This document shows positions 8,506 through 18,533 of a stretch of DNA of 32,745 nt, piece after piece. Made by a program: the position numbers and the translations under genes. The notes under the pieces are model-generated. The model searched no databases. It saw only the letters and a list, made by a program, of their open reading frames with translations, and was not told the DNA's origin. This stretch comes from a virus. Each line of letters opens with the position of its first letter. Position 1 is the first letter of the stretch. The stretch is from positions 4,870 through 37,614 of the IMG/VR virus record IMGVR_UViG_3300030390_001165; one strand, given 5' to 3'.

Positions 8506-9903
8506 ATGGGACTACTAAACGCATCACAAAGATATTACTATGAAGGAGCTGACGGAATACAAAACAGTGGAGATGAGAACTATGGTAGTTATCAATTTAC
8601 TTTATTAACAGATATAATAAATCAATTTATAATAGCATACGTTGGTGAAGATAAAATAATCAGTAGAGCTAGAAGAACTGATGTGACGTTTCATGCTATG
8701 AGAGCTTTACAAGAATTAAGTTTTGATACTTTTAAATCAACAAAAGCTTTAGAGTATAATGTACCACCAACATTAAAAATGCCACTACCACAAGACTATG
8801 TTAATTATGTAAAAGTTTCTTGTGTTGATAAAGATGGTATTGCAAGAATTATATATCCAACATCTAAAACATCTAACCCAACTTCATATCAACAAAACGC
8901 TGATGGTAGTTACAAGTTAGAAACAAATAGTTTTATTAGAAAGACAGCTGGTGGTGTTTTTGATCCTGCAACAGGAACTTATAGCTTACCAGCATCAAAC
9001 CAATACGAAGAATATGGTATTACGGCTACAGGTAGAACATCTGCTAGAGATGGTGTAGGTGATATTAAATCAAACAAACTACTACCTAAGTTTGCTAAAG
9101 AAACTAGAGTTTCTGTAACTGGTGCTAGTAGATTAAAAACAAACGGGCAAGCAACAACACATTATCTTGCTTACGGTCCTGGTAGCGGTATGCAAATAAA
9201 CTTTTTTGCATCTCAAGACATAGTAGTTGGTATGACAGTTTATGGTCCTGGTATATCTAAAGACACAACTGTAGCTACCGTAGGTGATTCAACTAGTGGT
9301 AATTTTCCAGGTATGAATATAACATTGACAAACCCCGCTCACGAGCAGTGGTTATTAGATGGTTCTTTAGGAGTAGATCCTGGTGCACCTACAAACACAC
9401 AGATAACAGGTGAAGAGCTTATATTTGTAAACTTAAATAAAGAGTCAGGTTCTTGGTCAAAATATAAATCTAAAACATCTGCCGCAGCGGAAAACAACAG
9501 TGATGATTACAAAGACAATGTGCTTTATCAAAACGAAGGACAGAGATATGGTTTAGACCCACAACACGCTCAAATAAACGGATCTTATTTTATAGACAAT
9601 AACTCTGGCTATATTTACTTTAGCTCTAACATATCTGGTAAAGATGTAGTGCTAGATTATATAAGTGATAGCTTAGGTACTGACGAGGAAATGATAGTAC
9701 ATAAGTTTGCTGAAGAAGCGATGTACAAGTGTATAGCACATGCGATACTAGCAACAAGAGCTAACACTCCTGAATACTTAGTTAACAGGTTTAAAAAAGA
9801 AAAGTTTGCAGCAAAAAGAGTTGCAAAATTAAGGTTGTCAAATATAAAGATAGAAGAATTAAGTCAAATACTTAGAGGCAAATCTAAGCAAATAAAACAC
9901 TAA
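8506..9903 (+). CDS. Connector/tail structural protein (465 aa)
   Basis: A virion structural protein, likely the second ring or head-closure component. The N-terminal domain (TLLTDIINQFIIAYVGEDKI, RRTDVTFHAMRALQELSFDT, VPPTLKMPLPQDYVNYVKVS) and the C-terminal helical domain (GTDEEMIVHKFAEEAMYKCI..., ending LRLSNIKIEELSQILRGKSK) form a framework I recognise from structural genes of uncultured marine phages. Between them, at about residues 220-265, is a beta-rich insertion with VGMTVYGPGISKDTTVATV. This resembles GLSVGMEVIGTGIAGGATIS in the 439-residue protein downstream, suggesting a shared small beta domain. The gene lies three bases after its neighbour and three bases before the next. The role in head closure is inferred from context. 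Confidence 0.65.
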   Translation: MGLLNASQRYYYEGADGIQNSGDENYGSYQFTLLTDIINQFIIAYVGEDKIISRARRTDVTFHAMRALQELSFDTFKSTKALEYNVPPTLKMPLPQDYVNYVKVSCVDKDGIARIIYPTSKTSNPTSYQQNADGSYKLETNSFIRKTAGGVFDPATGTYSLPASNQYEEYGITATGRTSARDGVGDIKSNKLLPKFAKETRVSVTGASRLKTNGQATTHYLAYGPGSGMQINFFASQDIVVGMTVYGPGISKDTTVATVGDSTSGNFPGMNITLTNPAHEQWLLDGSLGVDPGAPTNTQITGEELIFVNLNKESGSWSKYKSKTSAAAENNSDDYKDNVLYQNEGQRYGLDPQHAQINGSYFIDNNSGYIYFSSNISGKDVVLDYISDSLGTDEEMIVHKFAEEAMYKCIAHAILATRANTPEYLVNRFKKEKFAAKRVAKLRLSNIKIEELSQILRGKSKQIKH

Positions 9904-9906
9904 TAT

Positions 9907-12900
9907 ATGCCGGAGATTAAAAACACTTTCACTCAGGGTAAGATGAACAAAGACCTTGATGAAAGGTTAGTACCTAATGGTCAATATAGAGACGCCATGA
10001 ATATACAAGTGTCAACTTCAGATAGTTCTGATGTTGGTGCTATAGAAAATGTGTTAGGTAATAAGCTTTTGATGGCTGGTGATGAGCTAGGTGATTCTTC
10101 TTATTGTGTTGGTACAGTTGCTGATGAAAAAAATGATGCACTGTACTTTTTTATTGCAGGACCTGTTTATGCTGCACTAAACGATACTATTAGCAGAGAC
10201 ATCATATATGAATATAAAGATAATCAAGTAACACCTGTTGTTGTAGATGTTTATCGTATTAGAACTGCTTATGGTAGTCATGACGATACTACAAACACAA
10301 TTTTAGTTCCACCAATATACGATGGTTTAGGTGGTTTTACTCCTTACACTGAAATTCAAGTTGGCCAACACGTTCAGTGGGACGGTCATCAAAGATCTTT
10401 TTTTGGAAACAACCCTATTGTTGCGGTTTCTTCACCAGATGTTGATGGTAACATAACTGTCACTGTTGCAAACCCATTTACAATAACAAACTTTACTACT
10501 CAAGATGGTCAGATGGGATCTTTTATATTCACAAACCCTGGCAATAAAAGAGTATTAAACTTTATTACTCATCAATTAATTACTGGTATAAATATACTTA
10601 ATGATTTTATTTTTTGGACAGACAATAATTATGAACCTAAAAAAATAAGTATACCAAGATGTAAAGCCGGTACTACTAGTATAGACTTACATACAAAACT
10701 TGTAGTTCCTGATAGAAACATAACAGCTGCAAACAATATATTACTAGAAGAAAAGCATGTTACATTAATAAGAAAAGCACCTAGCACTCCTTTACTTATA
10801 AACCCTAAGTTTGATCTACCTATAACAGCAAATGCAACAATTGATTTTGCTCCTAACGCTCAAGATGATTTATTAGAAATAGGAGATTTAGTTGATTCTG
10901 TATTTTCAAACTTTCAAAACGGTATGTCTTTTGAAGTTGGAGACGAAATTAGATTTTTAAGTGGTGCTGGTGAGTTACCTGACGATCACGAGGTAAGAGC
11001 TACAGTCACTGAAAACACTGGTGGCCAATCTTTTAAATTTAAAATACAAAGCATTGCTGGTAATACATCTGTAACTAATACAACTTATAGTGTAATGCAA
11101 ATTCCTGGCGAAGACTCTTTGTTTGAGAAAAAGTTTCCTAGATTTAGCTACAGATATAAATATCAAGATGGCGAATACTCTACGTTTGCGCCTTTTTCAG
11201 ACGTAATTTTTTCTGCGTCAAGTTTTGATTATGATTCTAAAATAGCATACAATAAAGGTATGCAAAACTACATTGAGTCTTTAGAGTTAAGAAACTTTAA
11301 ACCACATGACTTACCCGAAGATGTAGTTCAAATAGATCTCTTATACAAAGAGTCTAACTCCCCTACAATATATATAGTTGATAAAATAAAAGCAACAGAT
11401 ACTAATGGTAACGTTTTAATAAATGGTATAGCGGGCTTTTCTAACTGGGAAGCTAACACGTTTAAAGTTACTTCTGATCTTATATATTCTGTTGTTCCTT
11501 CTAATCAGTTATTAAGACCTTATGACAATGTGCCTAGAGTAGCTTTGGCACAAGAAGTAACTGGCAATAGAGTTGTGTTTGCAAATTATTTACAAAACTA
11601 TAACTTAGACGTAAAGCCAGTTTTAGAAAGTGAGCAAGTGTCAAGGTTTGATAGAAGCTTTGATGGTGGTAGTTTAGTTCAGTATGAATTACTTTTTATG
11701 GGTAACAACACTGACGACGTATCGTTTATAAAAACAAATTATGATTATAGTGATTATAGAGGTTTACCAACATTAAAAACAATAAGAAATTATCAAGTTG
11801 GTGTTACCTATTTAGATACTTACGGTAGAGAAACACCAGTATTTAGTAATCCAGAGTCTAGCTTTTTTATACCTAAAAAACAAGCTGCTGCTAAAACTCA
11901 AATAAAAACAAGAGTATCTACAACACCGCCTATTTGGTCAAAAGGTTTTAAGTTTTATGTAAAAGAAACTTCAAGCGAGTATTATAACTTAGCTATGGAT
12001 AGAGTTTACAGAGCTGAAGACGGTAATGTTTGGTTGGCTTTTCCATCATCTGAAAGAAACAAAGTAGATGAAGAAACATTTTTATACCTTAAAAAACAAG
12101 TTGATAGTAACTCTGCAGTTCCTGAGCAAGCTAAGTATAAAATTATAGCTATAGAAAACGAAGCGCCAGAGTTTATAAAAACAGAAATTAAATTAGTAGG
12201 TAGCTCATCACAAACAGAAACAGATACTTTGTTACAAACATCTGCACCTGTTATTGGTAGTGATTATTTTGAAGTTGATGAAGACACTTGGGTTGCTGCT
12301 AACAATGCAAAGTTAATCGATGTGCTTGAGAAGTTATCATTAAGTTTTCATAAAGAAGGGTTTTTTACTAAAAAATATGATGTTATAAATTTATCGTACG
12401 GTAATGGCGGTGGAATAAGTGGTGGTGGTGTATATAGACTAACATTAGATAGACCTCTTGATACTGATGACCAGTGGATATACCCAAACTTTCCAACAGT
12501 GCTAGCTAACAACATACCTGATTTTGGAAATAATCTTTCACTAAAAGTATATAAGCATGTTGTAGAAAATAAACCTGAGTTTGCTGGTAAATTTTTTGCA
12601 AAAATAAATGGAGACAGTATAACTGAAGATCGTTTAATAGGCGCTGTATCTTCTGAAATACAATACCAAGTTGACGCGCGAATGAATGCTTACTTTTTAT
12701 TAGATGCATTAAACAGTGGTCCTTTTGGAGGCACAAACACAACAGGTGTTAATAAATCAGATAACATAGCTAAAGTAGGTAACAATTTAGATTTTAATAA
12801 TCCAGAAGACGATATTGTTGATAGCGAGTGGTTTATTGATGGCGTGTATTATCCTATGATTCACAAATCAAGCAGTGGTGCAAAAGGAACTGGTTTTCAC

Positions 12901-15900
12901 TTATCAGAACACGATCCATCATCAACTCCTGATGGTACACAAAGTGGTGGTTGGGGTAAAGGAATACAACAAGAATCTAGCGGACAACAAAGATGGTATA
13001 TAGAACTAGCACACTCACAGTTAAAACCAGGCTTTGATGATGAGCAATCATTCATAGGTAGTAGAGTTGGTAATGTAGCAGAACCAGGTGACATAAACTT
13101 TGCTGATATTAATGAAAATTATATTTGGGAAGTTGGTAGTTCATCAAACCCTAGTCATATTTCTGAATCAGCTATTGTAAATGCTATGGCAACAGGCAAT
13201 AAGTTTAGATTTACAGGTGATACAAACCCAGACTCAGTTAATGGAACTGCTAGTCAACTTTACACTATAACAGAAGTACAAAAAATAAGAAGATATAACC
13301 ATACTCGTTGGGGAAGACGTGATGGTACTAAGTTTGGACCTAACTCTTTGCATAAAGTTTGGAAAAATGCACACAATGATCCTTATTATTTAAATAGTAA
13401 CTGGGATAACGCTAGTTATGTAGATTATAAAGAAAATTGGGAAAAATTCATGAGGTCTGACAACAGAAGAATAGTTTACAGAATATATATTGACAAAAAC
13501 CCTTTAACTTCTTCTAGTTTTAACCCTATTGGCGTTGTCACTGGTCTTAGTGAAGGAGCAGATAACGATACTGCAATTGGTATTGAGTTTGTTTCGCCAA
13601 GAACATTTGAAACAGCACCGTTAATAAGTGATAATCCAGCTGTATGGGAAACAGAGCCAAAAGAAAACATAGACTTAAACATATTTCACGAAGCTAGCCA
13701 AGTATATCCTATAAACCTAGATTCTACAAACAATTACTTGTATGTTCCAAAAGGATCAATAGTAACTTTACCTGGAAATAGTCAAGCTTTGTATAAAGAT
13801 TATACAAGTACAGATGTAGACACTACTGTTTTAGGTTGGTTTGATCACGACGGTAATAACCCAGGTGATTTAATAGCGCTTGACAGAGAAATAGATACTA
13901 CTGTAATGGCAGGTAGTCAAGTTTTAAAGTTTACTAGACATAATAACAGTTACACAACATTAACACTTGCAGATCTAACTAAAGTTGGAGTATATCCTAA
14001 TAGTAAGTATGTTTACAAAGTTAATACGGATGTGTCACAAAACGAAGTTGGACTTTCTTGGTATAATGCGTTTTCTTTTAGTAATGGTGTTGAATCTGAT
14101 AGATTAAGAGATGATTTTAATCAAGTAAAACTAGACAAAGGACCAATAGTATCTACAATACTTGATACTGTTTATGAAGAAGAAAGAAGAAGTAGTGGTT
14201 TAATATATTCAGGTATATATAATAGTAATAGTGGTGTTAACAGCTTAAATCAATTTATACAAGCAGAAAAAATAACAAAAGATTTAAACCCTACATACGG
14301 TAGTATACAAAAGTTGTTTAGTAGAAATACTGATTTAATTGCATTATGTGAAGATAGAGTTGTAAGAATACAAGCAAATAAAGATGCAATATTTAATGCT
14401 GACGGAAATCCTCAGTTAATAGCTTCAAATAGAGTTTTAGGTCAAACAATGCCTTTTTCAGGTGATTACGGTATATCTAAAAATCCAGAAAGCTTTGCTG
14501 TAGATAATTTCAGAGCTTATTTCACAGACAAACAAAGATCAGCTGTATTAAGACTTTCTAAAGATGGTTTAACACCTATATCTGATTATGGTATGAGTGA
14601 TTGGTTTGGTGATAATTTACAAAACTACCCTAAACTTATAGGTTCTTTTGATAGCGACAAAGGTGACTACAACTTGACATTAAGAGAGGCACATGTAATT
14701 TATAATAACGAGCCAAAAACTTTAACTTATAACGAGAACGCTAAAGGTTGGGTTAGTTTTAAATCTTTTACTCCTGAACAAGGTGCAAGTATGGGTAATA
14801 GCTACTACACTTTTTTAGGCGGTTATTTATATAAGCATAATGATGAGTCTGTAGATAGAAATACTTTTTACAATAACTTTACTCCTTCTTCAGTAGATGT
14901 TTTATTAAACACACAACCTAGTAGTATTAAAAATTATCAAACTTTAAACTACGAAGGTACTAAATCAAAAGTAACTACAGAGTTTGTACCACCAAGTGTT
15001 TTTTCAAATGAATTTGAAGGTTATGACAAGTTAGTTTCAAAAGAAGGTTGGTTTGTAGAAAGTATAATTACAAACAAGCAGAAAGGACATATTAATGAAT
15101 TTATAGAAAAAGAAGGTAAATGGTTTAATTATATAAAAGGTAATACACTAACAAGTAGTGCTGATATTAAAACGTCTGAATTCTCTTTTCAAGGTATTGG
15201 AAGAGCAACAACAGTTCCACCACCTGCTTTAGGTTGTACAGACTCTTCAGCTTTAAATTACGATCCTCTAGCTAACGTTGATGATGGAACATGTACTTAT
15301 CCAATTCCAGGTTGCATGAACGACAAAGCATATAACTACGATCCTTCAGCACAGGTTGATGATGGTACTTGTATGTTTGTTCTTAGTTATAATTGTGATT
15401 ACGTTAGTCCTCAAGGTGGAATAATTGCTATTTATGATGGCACAGGTACTTATCTAGACCCTGTTGTAGCGGTAAGCAATTGCCCTACTTGTAATGGTGC
15501 TCCTGGTTGTACAGATCCACTTTATGTAGAGTATGATCCGCTAGCAGTTTGTAATGATGGTTCATGTCTTACACTAGCGGTTGATGGTTGTATGGATAGT
15601 AACACTGGACCTCCGTTTTTTCCAGATGTTCATGGCTTTTGTGTAGACGGTGCTTCGCCTGGTAGTAGTGGTAAATGCGACCCTAATAATGGTTATGTTG
15701 TTTGTAATTATGATCCATTAGCTACTACAGACGACGGTAGTTGTACAGTGCCTTATTATGGTTGCACAGATCCACTTGCAAACAATTACGATCCTTGTGC
15801 TTCTTTCTTACAAGGTTGTACGTATGATGTTTACGGTTGTACTGACCCTACTCAATTTAATTATGATCCAAATGCTAATATTGATGATGGTAGTTGTACT

Positions 15901-16800
15901 CCAATAGTTTTAGGTTGTATAGATGCTAGTGCTGTAAATTACAATGCAAACGCAAACACTGACGATGGAACCTGTTGCTTTGTAGGTGGTTGTACAGACC
16001 CTACACAATCTAACTACGATCCTTTAGCTTGCTTTGATGATGGAAGCTGTGTTCCATTTACACAAGACTGGGCGCTGATAGATCCTTGTGTAGGTTGTGG
16101 AAATTATGGTGAAGCTTATCTTATTGCAAACTATCCTAATGCGTTTAGATTTTTAAGCGAACAAGGTTGTGCAGCTGCTGCTTATAATAATTTGTTTGGT
16201 ACTAACATTGGTCCTCAAAATCACCACTACTATTACTACAACGTAGACCCTAGCACTGGCGTGAATATTTATCACTTTTCTTGTAATCAAGCAGAAGGTG
16301 ATGGTTGTACTAATTGGATTCTTGGTTGCACAGACTCTTCACAGATAAATTATGATCCATTAGCAAACTGTTCAGATATTGTCGAAACTTCACCAGGAAA
16401 TTTTTCCAGTACTTGTGTTCCAGTAATATCTGGTTGTACAGATCCAGTAGCTTCAAATTATTATCCAGGTGCTTCAGTAGAAGATGGTACTTGTGTTTAT
16501 CTTGGTTGTGATGATCCTACTCAAATGGGTTACGGTTATATATTAAACTACAATTACAACGGTGGAAGTGGTTCATTAGGTTTAGATGAATATATAGACA
16601 TGCAAACATATACACATACTTTTGCAAACCCTACTAACGTAGGTACAGGTATAAACAATGGTGGACCGTATTATGGTCAAACATTTACATATAGTTATCC
16701 TTCACCACCATCACCGGGTAGAACTTTTAATCCGATACCAGCAGGTGGTAATACGTCTTGTTCATTTATAAACGGTTGGGTTCTTACAAACATAACGTAA
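9907..16800 (+). CDS. Giant tail protein (2297 aa) with C-terminal Cys-rich repeats
   Basis: A very large virion protein, probably the main tail or stabilisation component. The start (MPEIKNTFTQGKMNKDLDER, then LVPNGQYRDAMNIQVSTSD) is a hallmark I recognise in long structural proteins of marine Bacteroidota-type phages. The first 1700 residues are beta-rich with short repeated strand patterns (GNKRVLNFITHQLITGINIL, NDFIFWTDNNYEPKKI), consistent with beta-propeller and Ig-like folds. From residue 1776 to about 2196 there are ten copies, some broken or interrupted, of a roughly 21-residue Cys-rich unit, and a final Gly/Pro/Tyr-rich tail. No signal peptide or catalytic motif is seen. It probably combines a structural N-terminal body with a host-contacting C-terminus; the latter is inference. 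Confidence 0.72.
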   Translation: MPEIKNTFTQGKMNKDLDERLVPNGQYRDAMNIQVSTSDSSDVGAIENVLGNKLLMAGDELGDSSYCVGTVADEKNDALYFFIAGPVYAALNDTISRDIIYEYKDNQVTPVVVDVYRIRTAYGSHDDTTNTILVPPIYDGLGGFTPYTEIQVGQHVQWDGHQRSFFGNNPIVAVSSPDVDGNITVTVANPFTITNFTTQDGQMGSFIFTNPGNKRVLNFITHQLITGINILNDFIFWTDNNYEPKKISIPRCKAGTTSIDLHTKLVVPDRNITAANNILLEEKHVTLIRKAPSTPLLINPKFDLPITANATIDFAPNAQDDLLEIGDLVDSVFSNFQNGMSFEVGDEIRFLSGAGELPDDHEVRATVTENTGGQSFKFKIQSIAGNTSVTNTTYSVMQIPGEDSLFEKKFPRFSYRYKYQDGEYSTFAPFSDVIFSASSFDYDSKIAYNKGMQNYIESLELRNFKPHDLPEDVVQIDLLYKESNSPTIYIVDKIKATDTNGNVLINGIAGFSNWEANTFKVTSDLIYSVVPSNQLLRPYDNVPRVALAQEVTGNRVVFANYLQNYNLDVKPVLESEQVSRFDRSFDGGSLVQYELLFMGNNTDDVSFIKTNYDYSDYRGLPTLKTIRNYQVGVTYLDTYGRETPVFSNPESSFFIPKKQAAAKTQIKTRVSTTPPIWSKGFKFYVKETSSEYYNLAMDRVYRAEDGNVWLAFPSSERNKVDEETFLYLKKQVDSNSAVPEQAKYKIIAIENEAPEFIKTEIKLVGSSSQTETDTLLQTSAPVIGSDYFEVDEDTWVAANNAKLIDVLEKLSLSFHKEGFFTKKYDVINLSYGNGGGISGGGVYRLTLDRPLDTDDQWIYPNFPTVLANNIPDFGNNLSLKVYKHVVENKPEFAGKFFAKINGDSITEDRLIGAVSSEIQYQVDARMNAYFLLDALNSGPFGGTNTTGVNKSDNIAKVGNNLDFNNPEDDIVDSEWFIDGVYYPMIHKSSSGAKGTGFHLSEHDPSSTPDGTQSGGWGKGIQQESSGQQRWYIELAHSQLKPGFDDEQSFIGSRVGNVAEPGDINFADINENYIWEVGSSSNPSHISESAIVNAMATGNKFRFTGDTNPDSVNGTASQLYTITEVQKIRRYNHTRWGRRDGTKFGPNSLHKVWKNAHNDPYYLNSNWDNASYVDYKENWEKFMRSDNRRIVYRIYIDKNPLTSSSFNPIGVVTGLSEGADNDTAIGIEFVSPRTFETAPLISDNPAVWETEPKENIDLNIFHEASQVYPINLDSTNNYLYVPKGSIVTLPGNSQALYKDYTSTDVDTTVLGWFDHDGNNPGDLIALDREIDTTVMAGSQVLKFTRHNNSYTTLTLADLTKVGVYPNSKYVYKVNTDVSQNEVGLSWYNAFSFSNGVESDRLRDDFNQVKLDKGPIVSTILDTVYEEERRSSGLIYSGIYNSNSGVNSLNQFIQAEKITKDLNPTYGSIQKLFSRNTDLIALCEDRVVRIQANKDAIFNADGNPQLIASNRVLGQTMPFSGDYGISKNPESFAVDNFRAYFTDKQRSAVLRLSKDGLTPISDYGMSDWFGDNLQNYPKLIGSFDSDKGDYNLTLREAHVIYNNEPKTLTYNENAKGWVSFKSFTPEQGASMGNSYYTFLGGYLYKHNDESVDRNTFYNNFTPSSVDVLLNTQPSSIKNYQTLNYEGTKSKVTTEFVPPSVFSNEFEGYDKLVSKEGWFVESIITNKQKGHINEFIEKEGKWFNYIKGNTLTSSADIKTSEFSFQGIGRATTVPPPALGCTDSSALNYDPLANVDDGTCTYPIPGCMNDKAYNYDPSAQVDDGTCMFVLSYNCDYVSPQGGIIAIYDGTGTYLDPVVAVSNCPTCNGAPGCTDPLYVEYDPLAVCNDGSCLTLAVDGCMDSNTGPPFFPDVHGFCVDGASPGSSGKCDPNNGYVVCNYDPLATTDDGSCTVPYYGCTDPLANNYDPCASFLQGCTYDVYGCTDPTQFNYDPNANIDDGSCTPIVLGCIDASAVNYNANANTDDGTCCFVGGCTDPTQSNYDPLACFDDGSCVPFTQDWALIDPCVGCGNYGEAYLIANYPNAFRFLSEQGCAAAAYNNLFGTNIGPQNHHYYYYNVDPSTGVNIYHFSCNQAEGDGCTNWILGCTDSSQINYDPLANCSDIVETSPGNFSSTCVPVISGCTDPVASNYYPGASVEDGTCVYLGCDDPTQMGYGYILNYNYNGGSGSLGLDEYIDMQTYTHTFANPTNVGTGINNGGPYYGQTFTYSYPSPPSPGRTFNPIPAGGNTSCSFINGWVLTNIT
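15232..16494 (+). repeat. Coding repeats: GCTDxxxxNYDPxAxxDDGTC units
   Basis: About ten protein repeats lie within the 2297-residue tail protein (residues 1776-2196). Clean units include GCTDSSALNYDPLANVDDGTC minus its last residue, GCTDPTQFNYDPNANIDDGS and GCTDPTQSNYDPLACFDDGS. Others are degenerate (GCTDPLANNYDPCASFLQGC) or split by insertions of 20-80 residues. Each unit has two conserved Cys and an acidic DDG turn, so disulfides and calcium binding are likely. DNA copies have diverged at synonymous sites, so the array is not recent. The same unit is common in surface and secreted proteins of marine Bacteroidota, from which it may have been acquired. Confidence 0.88.
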
Positions 16801-16806
16801 AATAAC

Positions 16807-18126
16807 ATGAAAGAAATAAAAGAAATCATAATAAATCAAGCAGCTATAGATTCTAAAGTGCAAGCAAGAGAATATGTTATAAAAGGTGATCCTGGAGCTG
16901 TGTTTAGTATAACTGTAACTAATGAAGATAATCATTATTATAATTTTCCTGAAAACACTATCATACAAAACTCAGAAACAGAGTCTTTACCCGCACCTGC
17001 TTTTTCAGCTACAACAAACAGACTAAACCCTGTGACAATTGATAGTAGCGGTGTGTATAGCAACACGGTAACTTTTCCAACCGTAACTGATGACGATACA
17101 TATATTTTTACTATATATCCTGAAATGCACTACGATACAAAGCTTAGTGATTTTATGGGTATAGGTTCTTATATATTTGCAAGAATAAATCAGTTAGTAA
17201 ACACAACAATAACGTTTGCACATTTATCAGCAAATGAAGATGCTGGAGATGAGCGTTATGGTACTTACGCTTCTAGTTACACGGTTAGTGGTGGAGATAC
17301 AAGAGTTGGAGACGTATCTAGTAAAACAATTTCAATTTCATGGGCGTTATCTTTAAGTTCGGATGCTATGGAAATAGCTAAACAACCTGATCAAAATGAC
17401 TTTTATTTCACTACAGCAAGGTCTACTAAAACATCAGGCACTGGTACAGATTTAGAAATAACTGATATTTCAGGTTTATCTGTTGGTATGGAAGTAATAG
17501 GTACTGGTATTGCTGGTGGTGCTACAATATCAACTATAACAGCAATAAACAAAGGTTACTACAATGCTGGTAAATCAACTACAGTTTTTCCATTTTATGA
17601 TGTTGCAAAAATAGTTGATAGCTCAGACCCTAACAACCCAACACTAGTTGACTACCCAGGTGGTACTATAACTTTAGCCGCTACTAACAATACTTTTGTT
17701 GCTGGTAGAAGTTTAACTTTTAAAGGCTATGGCCCTGTTATGTCTAAAGTATTTAACAATACTAATTTTAGTATTTCTAATTTTAAAGTAGAACTATCTG
17801 ATGTATTAACAACTGTAAACGATACTGATGCAACTGGAGCAGCTTCTTTAACAGTTTTTGATGTTGCTAGTGTAAATGGAATTAAAGATGATGTTAGTAC
17901 TGTTATTGGCATAGGTATTAGTGATGCTTCAACAACGACTGTAACAAATATAAGTAGTAATACTTTAACTGTAAACACTGCCTTTAAACCTGAAAATGGT
18001 CAAGCTTTACAATTTGCAGGAGCTAGTAGAACTGGTACTATAACAGGTGATGTTACGGTAAGCTCGTTTGGTAGTGACAACATAAGTTTAGTATTTGAAT
18101 TAGATAAAATTTTAACAATAGAATAA
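16807..18126 (+). CDS. Beta-rich tail structural protein (439 aa)
   Basis: Likely a tail-associated structural or fibre protein. It begins with KEIKEIIINQAAIDSKVQAR and has an Ig-like N-terminal region (GDPGAVFSITVTNEDNHYYN, then SGVYSNTVTFPTVTDDDTYI). A Thr/Ser/Asn/Gly-rich second half includes LEITDISGLSVGMEVIGTGI, a small beta motif also present in the 465-residue connector protein. Cysteine and tryptophan are rare and there is no membrane segment. It starts six bases after the giant tail gene and its stop is one base before the next ATG, so it is tightly coupled to tail genes. Its exact place in the virion is unknown. Confidence 0.6.
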   Translation: MKEIKEIIINQAAIDSKVQAREYVIKGDPGAVFSITVTNEDNHYYNFPENTIIQNSETESLPAPAFSATTNRLNPVTIDSSGVYSNTVTFPTVTDDDTYIFTIYPEMHYDTKLSDFMGIGSYIFARINQLVNTTITFAHLSANEDAGDERYGTYASSYTVSGGDTRVGDVSSKTISISWALSLSSDAMEIAKQPDQNDFYFTTARSTKTSGTGTDLEITDISGLSVGMEVIGTGIAGGATISTITAINKGYYNAGKSTTVFPFYDVAKIVDSSDPNNPTLVDYPGGTITLAATNNTFVAGRSLTFKGYGPVMSKVFNNTNFSISNFKVELSDVLTTVNDTDATGAASLTVFDVASVNGIKDDVSTVIGIGISDASTTTVTNISSNTLTVNTAFKPENGQALQFAGASRTGTITGDVTVSSFGSDNISLVFELDKILTIE

Positions 18127-18127
18127 T

Positions 18128-18490
18128 ATGCCATTAATAACAATAGGGTTTAGTCAAGATATAAACGTTTCTTTACAAGTAGGAGATCTTGCTTGGTATG
18201 TGCCTACAAACATACAAGGTGTTCAAGGTAATGAGTACAATACAAACGACATTGATAATATATTATTAATTGGCCCTATAACAGGTATAAGTGGAAACAC
18301 TTTAACTATAGATCAACCATCAGGTCAAGCACCTCCTACTACAGCAGATTTTATCATGTTCTCAAAAGACAATAGAGCAAACATTAGTGGTATATTAGGT
18401 TATTATGCTAGAGTAAAGCTTGTTAATGACAGTAAAGATAAAATAGAGTTGTTTGCTATAGGTTCTGAAATATTTGAAAGTAGTAAATAA
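18128..18490 (+). CDS. Small beta-rich structural protein (120 aa)
   Basis: A short, mostly beta protein with motifs LQVGDLAWYVPTN, LIGPITGISGNTLTID and FIMFSKDNRANISGILGYYA followed by RVKLVNDS. I recall the last motif from small structural genes next to tail genes in uncultured marine phages. The pattern NTLTID resembles strand-turn elements in its upstream neighbour, so the two may assemble together. It begins one base after the upstream stop. No catalytic or membrane features are seen. The role is unknown beyond probable virion part. Confidence 0.6.
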   Translation: MPLITIGFSQDINVSLQVGDLAWYVPTNIQGVQGNEYNTNDIDNILLIGPITGISGNTLTIDQPSGQAPPTTADFIMFSKDNRANISGILGYYARVKLVNDSKDKIELFAIGSEIFESSK

Positions 18491-18533
18491 ACAGCAAAAA
18501 GTGTAACTATAATATATACTTAAGTTATATTAT
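18491..18533 (+). promoter_or_regulatory. Possible promoter before the cupin gene
   Basis: This 43-base gap is longer than most in the block. It contains TATAAT (18508-18513) within an A/T-rich run ending TTAAGTTATATTATATG. The TTATATTAT end matches the leaders at 3934 and 6747. No convincing upstream promoter box is visible, and in such AT-rich DNA a TATAAT is weak evidence. Confidence 0.25.

Noticed and set aside
15232-16800. A diversity-generating retroelement acting on the repeat-bearing tail end
   Set aside because: No reverse transcriptase, template repeat or adenine-biased variable copy is visible in the window.
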